From Collinsella sp. (lineage in GTDB: Bacteria > Actinomycetota > Coriobacteriia > Coriobacteriales > Coriobacteriaceae), in the NCBI GenBank assembly GCA_019414465.1, contig DXLY01000029.1, positions 1-21,834 of the forward strand: DNA of 21,834 bases. Direction: 5' to 3'. Below the pieces are notes generated by a model. The model was given only the letters and a program-made list of their open reading frames with translations, did not search any database and was not told the origin of the DNA. A program made the position numbers and the translations under genes. The first letter of the stretch is position 1. Each line of letters begins with the position of its first letter. Below, piece after piece: positions 16,066 through 21,834 of the stretch.

Positions 16066-17520
16066 CTAGAGCGTCTTGAGGTACTCCCCCAGCTCTTCCT
16101 CCCAGTCGGGCATGTGGAAGCCTGCAGCCTCGAGCTTGGACAGGTCGAGCGCCGAGTGGACCGGGCGCGGGGCGACGGGGCCGGCGGCGTTCGCGTAGTA
16201 GTCGGCGGTCGAAACCGGCACGACCCTCTCGCCGTTGCCGTTGGCGGCCTCGAAGACGGCGCGGGCGATGTCCGCCCAGGACCTGACGGCGCCGGAGCCG
16301 GTGCAGTCGTAGGTGCCGTAGGGGGCGTGCGTGCCCAGCACGTGGAAGATGGCCTCGGCCATGTCGCGGGTGAAGGTCAGGCGGCCCAGCTGGTCGTCGA
16401 CGACCGTGACCTGCGCGAGATTGTCCTCGGGGTCGGCGACGCGGTCGGACAGCCCCCTCATGATCTTGACGAAGTTGTGGCCCTCGCCGATTACCCAGCT
16501 GGAGCGCATGATGTAGTGGCGCGGGCACCCGGCCACGGCGATGTCGCCGGCGGCCTTGGTCTGGCCGTAGACGGACAGCGGGCTGAGGGGCTCGTCCTCG
16601 GTGTGGACCTCGGCCGTGCCGTCGAAGACGTAGTCGGAGGACACGTGGACCAGGGTGATGCCGTGCTCGGAGCAGGTGCGGGCGAGCAGGGCGGGGCCGG
16701 TCGCGTTGGCCTTCCAGGCGTTGACGCGGCCCTCGGGGGTCTCCGCCCTGTCGACCGCGGTGTAGGCACCGCAGTTGATGACGGTGCCGTAGAGCGACCA
16801 GTCGTACTTGGAGTAGGCGTCCGGGTCTGACATGTCGAAGGTGTCGATGTCGCAGAAGTCGAAGTCCTTGGCCACGCCGCGCTCCTCGGCGAGCGCGCGC
16901 ACCGCATGGCCCAGCTGGCCGTCGCAGCCGGTGACGAGGGTACGCTTCGGCGCCATCGGGACGACGTCCTTCAGCATCGGGTGGTTGAGGTCGGCCTCGG
17001 AGACGGTGGCCTCCGCAAGCGGGATCGGCCACTCGATGGCGAGCTCGGGGTCGGCGAGGTTCACGAAGGTGTAGGTCCTCTTGAGCTCCAGCGACCAGTG
17101 GGCGTCCACCAGGTAGGTGTAGGCGGTGCCGTCCTCCAGGGCCTGGAAGGAGTTGCCCACGCCGCGCGGGACGTAGATGGCCTTACTCGGGTCGAGCGTG
17201 CAGGTGAACACCTTCCCGTAGGTGGCGCTGCCCTCGCGCAGGTCGACCCAGGCGCCGAAGACCGAGCCTCGGGCCACCGAGATGAACTTGTCCCAGGGCT
17301 CGGCGTGGATGCCGCGGGTGACGCCGCGGCTGTCGTTGTAGGAGATGTTGTTCTGGACGACCCTGAGGTCGGGGATGCCCAGGGCGGTCATCTTGGCGCG
17401 CTGCCAGTTCTCCTTGAACCAGCCGCGCGAGTCGCCGTGGACGGCGAGGTCGACGACCTTCAGGCCCTCGATGCCGGTCTCGGCGACGGAGAGGTCCTTC
17501 TCGAATGCGATGTCTGCCAT
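16066..17520 (-). CDS. rmlC-rmlD: Fused dTDP-4-dehydrorhamnose 3,5-epimerase - dTDP-4-dehydrorhamnose reductase
   Basis: Last two steps to dTDP-L-rhamnose in one 484-residue chain. Residues about 1-188 are RmlC: DSRGWFKENW, VVQNNISYNDSRGVTRGIH with the catalytic His (72), IYVPRGVGNSFQALED and a DPELAIEWP tail. Residues about 191-484 are RmlD: TGCDGQLG (197-204), INCGAYTAVDRAE, VSSDYVFDG, the catalytic YGQTK (318-322) and RSSWVIGEG. In the epimerase the usual GFAHGF segment reads GVGNSFQ, so one His common in stand-alone RmlC is absent. Similar fusions are known, by memory, in Bifidobacterium-type actinobacteria. The ATG at 17520 is chosen because the RmlC domain starts there; open frame upstream falls in the GC hairpin. 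Codons are strikingly GC-rich compared with neighbours. Confidence 0.93.
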   Translation of the reverse strand: MADIAFEKDLSVAETGIEGLKVVDLAVHGDSRGWFKENWQRAKMTALGIPDLRVVQNNISYNDSRGVTRGIHAEPWDKFISVARGSVFGAWVDLREGSATYGKVFTCTLDPSKAIYVPRGVGNSFQALEDGTAYTYLVDAHWSLELKRTYTFVNLADPELAIEWPIPLAEATVSEADLNHPMLKDVVPMAPKRTLVTGCDGQLGHAVRALAEERGVAKDFDFCDIDTFDMSDPDAYSKYDWSLYGTVINCGAYTAVDRAETPEGRVNAWKANATGPALLARTCSEHGITLVHVSSDYVFDGTAEVHTEDEPLSPLSVYGQTKAAGDIAVAGCPRHYIMRSSWVIGEGHNFVKIMRGLSDRVADPEDNLAQVTVVDDQLGRLTFTRDMAEAIFHVLGTHAPYGTYDCTGSGAVRSWADIARAVFEAANGNGERVVPVSTADYYANAAGPVAPRPVHSALDLSKLEAAGFHMPDWEEELGEYLKTL

Positions 17521-17556
17521 GTGGGAAAAGCTCCTATCGAAGAGGTTGGGTAACCG

Positions 17557-17617
17557 GGGGCGCCCGCGCGGGGACGCAGGATCATCCCCATGCCCTGCGG
17601 CCCCGCGCGGGCGCCCC
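17557..17617 (-). repeat. Very large GC-rich hairpin between rmlB and rmlCD
   Basis: GGGGCGCCCGCGCGGGG (17557-17573) is the exact reverse complement of CCCCGCGCGGGCGCCCC (17601-17617). After one A-G mismatch the stem continues with CGCAGG (17575-17580) and CCTGCG (17594-17599), around a 13-base loop. No T run follows on either strand, so it is not a standard terminator. It lies in the 122-bp gap between rmlB and rmlCD and would be part of their shared mRNA. Confidence 0.85.
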
Positions 17618-17642
17618 GCGGTGCGGTTCGCCGGGGTCCGGC

Positions 17643-18728
<1,086 letters not shown>

Positions 18729-18737
18729 TCAACAAAA

Positions 18738-19712
18738 CTATCGGACATTTCGGCATGCGATAAGAGCCATAACCTTCGCAGAATTACCTCCTGTACAAAA
18801 CGCCTCCGAAATGCAGTCTTTGTCGTAGTGAAAAACCGAATCCCCAGTTATTTCACGTAAGTACTTATAGAAGAAATCCTCCCAGCTTTTAAACTTCTCA
18901 CTGTTTACAAAGGCTTCTGGGGTTTCCAAAACCGTCTTAACATCTAGCCCTGAAATTACGCCGGAGCTCAGCAGAAGCCATTCGAACGACTCGGGAAGAC
19001 AAACCGTAACAGTATCGCGGTGAATGTCTTGCAGCTTAAGGACGCGGTCCGCATAGCACCCAAATGCCGCCCCGTCCGCGACAACAAACACGCGATCGTC
19101 GAGATGCTGATCCAACCAGCCCAAAATCGCGCTGTTCGTCATGGCCGAAGTACAGGTAAGCTCACTGTCAGCAAAATGCCGTTTAAAGAACTGGAAACCA
19201 GACTTACTGTCCTCGCATAGAAGGATAGAAAAGTCCTGTTTTGGCGCCGACCGGGAAATAGCATAACGATGATTCCCGCGATCTTGATAAACAGGGACGA
19301 AAGAATGGTATTTTCCGCTCGTCTTAATCTTGTAAATCTCATCCACGCTATACGGAAGATTGGGGAAATCAGCCCTTGAGATCAGCACGAAATAATTCGA
19401 GGAATACAGCACATGATGGGCAAACTCATCAGAATGGATCTCTTTTAAGCCCTCATCGACAAATACAATCGAGTCATGAACGGACGAAAGCTGGTTTCGC
19501 CAATCATAATCGGTCAGGGCGACACAGGGACAATCGCATTGCAAGGAAACACCCGACTGCTCGCCCGTTCGCATGTAGTCTGCGACCATGTCAAACAGTG
19601 TCGTCTTACCCGTGCCACTATCCCCACGCACAATAGTAATGTTCCGTTTAATGGTAAATGTGTACTTGGTTCCCCTGCGGCGGGAAATCTTAACGAGATG
19701 CGAACCGTTCAT
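18738..19712 (-). CDS. P-loop NTPase of unknown function, partner of the DUF4869-like gene
   Basis: I do not recognise a named function. The 324-residue protein has a clear Walker A GDSGTGKTT (30-38) close to the N-terminus and a Walker B-like IVFVDE (82-87), both in an AAA/ABC-like N-terminal half. A segment YFVLISRADFPNLPYSVDEI (107-126) follows. The C-terminal half starts a second alpha/beta unit with FSILLCEDSKSGFQFF (161-176) and VFVVADGAAFG (208-218). These acidic positions are loosely like a TOPRIM fold, but the usual DxD is not complete and I do not claim it. No signal peptide or membrane segment. The ATG at 19712 has AGGTG upstream overlapping the stop of the preceding gene, so the two are probably co-translated. 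Visibly AT-richer than rmlA and rmlB on either side. Confidence 0.75.
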   Translation of the reverse strand: MNGSHLVKISRRRGTKYTFTIKRNITIVRGDSGTGKTTLFDMVADYMRTGEQSGVSLQCDCPCVALTDYDWRNQLSSVHDSIVFVDEGLKEIHSDEFAHHVLYSSNYFVLISRADFPNLPYSVDEIYKIKTSGKYHSFVPVYQDRGNHRYAISRSAPKQDFSILLCEDSKSGFQFFKRHFADSELTCTSAMTNSAILGWLDQHLDDRVFVVADGAAFGCYADRVLKLQDIHRDTVTVCLPESFEWLLLSSGVISGLDVKTVLETPEAFVNSEKFKSWEDFFYKYLREITGDSVFHYDKDCISEAFCTGGNSAKVMALIACRNVR

Positions 19713-19721
19713 AAGCAGCAC

Positions 19722-20159
19722 CTACAGATACGGAATCGACTCGTGAATCAAATCGGCCATGTTGTGAACGATTCGGCCGCTATTCACGACTTTAATTTTA
19801 AAATCCTCGCGACCAAAGTCCATCACATGATAGAGATTCACAACGAGCTTGCGGTCTTTCGCCATGCCGAGAATCCACTTGGCACAGTTGTCACCACAGG
19901 TAGAAGCGTTAAAAATATGCTTACGATCAAATCTCATAAGCAGCAGTGTTTTCACGCCACCAGAAAGCTGGAGTGGGGAGATGGATCCAAGCACAGGGCT
20001 TTCGATGACGTTTTCGGAGACAACAACCGATCGATCGACATCTTTAATTATCGAGACTGCATAGGGATCCGTAATCCAAGTAGACCGGTAAGAGTTTTTG
20101 AAATATGTCGCTGTGTTGTAAATCGCTTCTGGCATATCGCCAAAGTAGACGCTTAACAC
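19722..20159 (-). CDS. Small DUF4869-like protein of unknown function
   Basis: A 145-residue soluble protein starting VLSVYFGDMPEAIYNTATYF, followed by WITDPYAVSIIKDVD, VIESPVLGSISPLQLSGGVK and a distinctive STCGDNCAKWI (86-96). From memory this matches the uncharacterised family DUF4869, found mainly in Firmicutes and related gut bacteria; I could not verify that. The start is set at the GTG at 20159, five bases after GGGAG, because the family begins at M-L-x-x-Y-F-G-D; a TTG four codons upstream is also open. Its stop lies 9 bases before the start of the P-loop NTPase gene. No known catalytic motif is seen; the two Cys in CGDNC could bind metal, which is speculation. Confidence 0.75.
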   Translation of the reverse strand: MLSVYFGDMPEAIYNTATYFKNSYRSTWITDPYAVSIIKDVDRSVVVSENVIESPVLGSISPLQLSGGVKTLLLMRFDRKHIFNASTCGDNCAKWILGMAKDRKLVVNLYHVMDFGREDFKIKVVNSGRIVHNMADLIHESIPYL

Positions 20160-20207
20160 ATCCACTCCCAATCATATTGTCTTTATGGTCAACGTAATCA
20201 TAACGAC

Positions 20208-20235
20208 AGGGGCCACCAGATAAACGGTGACCCCT
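20208..20235. terminator. Hairpin between rmlA and the inserted cassette
   Basis: AGGGG (20208-20212) and CACC (20214-20217) pair with GGTG (20226-20229) and CCCCT (20231-20235), with one C-A mismatch and an 8-base loop. It follows the rmlA stop on the minus strand by about 20 bases. The T content after it is low on the minus strand, so termination may be partial. Confidence 0.45.
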
Positions 20236-20254
20236 AAAAGAAAACAAGCTGGCG

Positions 20255-21154
20255 CTAGTACTCGCGCGGGCTGTTGACGATCTCGCCGGCGGCGACCTTC
20301 TTCAGGTGCCGGCCGTAGACCGACTTGCCGTAGGCCTTCGCGGCCTCCTCCAGCTCGGCGGTGGTGATCCAGCCGTTCTCCCAAGCGATCTCCTCGGGGA
20401 CCGAGACCGGCAGGTCCTGGGAGTGCTCCACAGCGCGGACGAACTCCGCCGCCTCGTGCAGGCTCTCCATGGTGCCGGTGTCCAGCCACGCGTAGCCGCG
20501 GCCCAGGGTGACGACGGACAGCGTCCCCTCCTCCAGGTACATCTGGTTGAGTGTGGTGATCTCCAGCTCGCCGCGGGCCGACGGCTTAACCTCATGCGCC
20601 TTGGCGGCGACGTCGCCCGGGTAGAAGTACAGGCCGGTGACGGCGTAGGAGCTCTTGGGCTCGGCGGGCTTCTCCTCGATGGAGACGGCGCGGCCCTCCC
20701 CGTCGAACTCCACGACGCCGAAGCGCTCGGGGTCGTCCACGTGGTAGCCGAAGACAGTGGCCCTGCCCGACTCGGCGTTCTGGACGGCGCGCGTCAGGTG
20801 GCGCGACAGGCCGTTGCCGTAGAAGATGTTGTCGCCGAGCACCAGGGCGCACGGCTCGCCGGCGATGAACTCCTCGCCGATGGTGAAGGCCTGCGCCAGG
20901 CCGTCGGGGCTCGACTGCTCGGCGTAGGAGAGGTTCACGCCGTAGCGCGAGCCGTCCCCGAGCAGGCGCTCGAAGTTGGGCAGGTCGGTCGGGGTGGAGA
21001 TGACCAGGATGTCCCGGATGCCCGCCAGCATGAGGGTGGACAGCGGGTAGTAGATCATGGGCTTGTCGTAGACCGGCAGCAGCTGCTTGGAGGTCACGAG
21101 CGTGAGCGGGTACAGGCGCGTGCCGGACCCGCCGGCGAGGATGATGCCTTTCAT
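20255..21154 (-). CDS. rmlA: Glucose-1-phosphate thymidylyltransferase
   Basis: First step of dTDP-L-rhamnose synthesis: joins dTTP and glucose-1-phosphate to give dTDP-glucose. The 299-residue length is standard. Motifs are [14 protein letters not shown] (5-18, nucleotide binding), [18 protein letters not shown] (22-39), LGDNIFYG with a metal-binding Asp, FGVVEFD, SIEEKP and the late GYAWLDTGT. It starts at ATG 21154 with AGAGGA eight bases upstream. It is transcribed first in the rml set, but rmlB follows only after the AT-rich two-gene cassette. GC-rich: 41 of 60 bases at 20281-20340, against 25 of 60 in the cassette at 19741-19800. Confidence 0.96.
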   Translation of the reverse strand: MKGIILAGGSGTRLYPLTLVTSKQLLPVYDKPMIYYPLSTLMLAGIRDILVISTPTDLPNFERLLGDGSRYGVNLSYAEQSSPDGLAQAFTIGEEFIAGEPCALVLGDNIFYGNGLSRHLTRAVQNAESGRATVFGYHVDDPERFGVVEFDGEGRAVSIEEKPAEPKSSYAVTGLYFYPGDVAAKAHEVKPSARGELEITTLNQMYLEEGTLSVVTLGRGYAWLDTGTMESLHEAAEFVRAVEHSQDLPVSVPEEIAWENGWITTAELEEAAKAYGKSVYGRHLKKVAAGEIVNSPREY

Positions 21155-21259
21155 ATAATCCGTCCTCTACAATCGAAAATAGTTATAAATCGAGCGGTTA
21201 GTAAGAGTTTGATATTCTATTAAGTTAATCCTTCTCAATATTAACGAAAGAAGCAATTG
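21155..21259. promoter_or_regulatory. AT-rich divergent gap between rmlA and the truncated acyltransferase gene
   Basis: A 105-bp AT-rich stretch between divergent starts. It holds the rmlA ribosome binding site on the minus strand and AAAGAAG (21246-21252) before the + strand gene. TTGATA (+ strand, about 21210) and minus-strand TATAAC resemble promoter elements, but neither has a well-spaced partner, so I do not call exact promoters. Confidence 0.3.
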
Positions 21260-21829
21260 ATGAACAACCGCAAGGACACAACCCGTAGAGACGACATAAC
21301 GAACGTGAGGGCCCTTGCAATATTCCTTGTAGTCCTAGGCCACAGCATTATTCTGTATTCAAGTGCGTGGGGATATTATCCAACTGAACAAAAATCAATT
21401 CTGTTGGATAATCTCAAATTCTTAATAAACGGAATCCAGATGCCCTTGTTCTTTTCGTTGTCTGGCTTTTGTTTTTTATGGAGCTGGAATCGATCAAGCG
21501 ATTTTATCAGTCAGATCATTAAAAAAGCCCAACGCTTAATTATCCCCTATATCATGATTGGAATATGTTGGCTCTTCCCCATCAGGATGCTCGTTAAGTA
21601 TCCCTATTACAATGGCCTAACTGTACCGCACATCATCTTTAAATCAATTCTGTTGGGCGAAGACAACGGTCACCTTTGGTTTCTCCCGACTCTTTTTTTC
21701 ATTACAGCAGCCACGTCGTGCATCTTTCAAATACTCGAAAAGAGCCCTCTAACAAGTTTTAAGGTTCCGATAGTTTTCGGCGATCGCGTCGGAAATGTTG
21801 GTGTAAGTGCGCCGACGACTAGCCGTTGA
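21260..21829 (+). pseudogene. Membrane acyltransferase (acyltransferase-3 family), truncated by an insertion
   Basis: N-terminal half of a membrane O-acyltransferase. Clear family features are NVRALAIFLVVLGHS (15-29, with the conserved His), IQMPLFFSLSGFCFLW (59-74), QRLIIPYIMIG and NGHLWFLPTLF (136-146). Family members are usually about 330-380 residues, but this frame stops at 189, and the last 15 residues (from about Asp175) have no membrane character. The change coincides with the start of a likely insertion sequence end near 21782, so the tail is probably read from foreign DNA and the gene is broken. ATG 21260 has AAAGAAG upstream; a TTG one codon earlier is less likely. Very AT-rich (20 of 60 bases G or C at 21361-21420), unlike rmlA. 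Before disruption it probably acylated a surface sugar. Confidence 0.75.
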
Positions 21830-21834
21830 GAAGA
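21782..21834. mobile_element. Probable end of an IS256-family insertion sequence (partial)
   Basis: From 21782 the sequence reads GATCGCGTCGGAAATGTTGG then TGTAAGTG. This lines up with the terminal repeat of IS256 as I remember it (GATaaaGTC, seven bases, TTG, TGTAA), matching GAT...GTC.......TTG.TGTAA. On the minus strand a stop codon TAG (21821-21819) follows an open frame entering from the right, which fits the C-terminal end of a transposase just outside the window. The acyltransferase frame loses its family character at the same place. The rest of the element is beyond the window, so family and length are inferred. Confidence 0.55.

Overview
The window looks like chromosomal DNA of a GC-rich gut actinobacterium of the class Coriobacteriia, most likely Collinsella or a close relative. 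This is inferred from base composition, the fused AroE-AroK and RmlC-RmlD proteins and the general style of the genes. It was not tested by a search.

Region 1 (1-8706, + strand) is a tightly packed aromatic amino acid operon: aroF, tyrA, aroB, aroA, aroC, pheA, an aroE-aroK fusion and aroQ. Together these cover all seven shikimate steps from erythrose-4-phosphate plus phosphoenolpyruvate to chorismate, then the branches to phenylpyruvate and 4-hydroxyphenylpyruvate. The leader holds several hairpins ending in a terminator-like stem just before the aroF ribosome binding site. A perfect 16-bp hairpin lies between aroEK and aroQ, and a terminator follows aroQ.

Region 2 (8709-11526, - strand) has a membrane acyltransferase, tRNA-Arg(TCT) with its own terminator, and a two-gene polysaccharide ABC exporter (permease, then ATPase). 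Region 3 (11687-16028, + strand) diverges from the exporter. It holds two polyprenyl-phosphate-type GT2 glycosyltransferases and a large YfhO-family membrane protein. This is the architecture of a system that builds lipid-linked sugars in the cytoplasm and adds them to a surface polymer outside. A bidirectional terminator closes it.

Region 4 (16066-21154, - strand) supplies dTDP-L-rhamnose: rmlA, then rmlB, then fused rmlCD in transcription order. Between rmlA and rmlB sits a visibly AT-richer two-gene cassette: a small DUF4869-like protein and a P-loop NTPase of unknown function. It is the best candidate here for an undescribed system. A very large GC hairpin separates rmlB from rmlCD.

Region 5 (21260-21834, + strand) is an AT-rich acyltransferase gene that loses its family sequence at about 21781. 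There the DNA changes into what looks like the terminal inverted repeat of an IS256-family insertion sequence, which runs off the window. Regions 2 to 5 read as a mosaic surface-polysaccharide locus assembled from segments of different composition.
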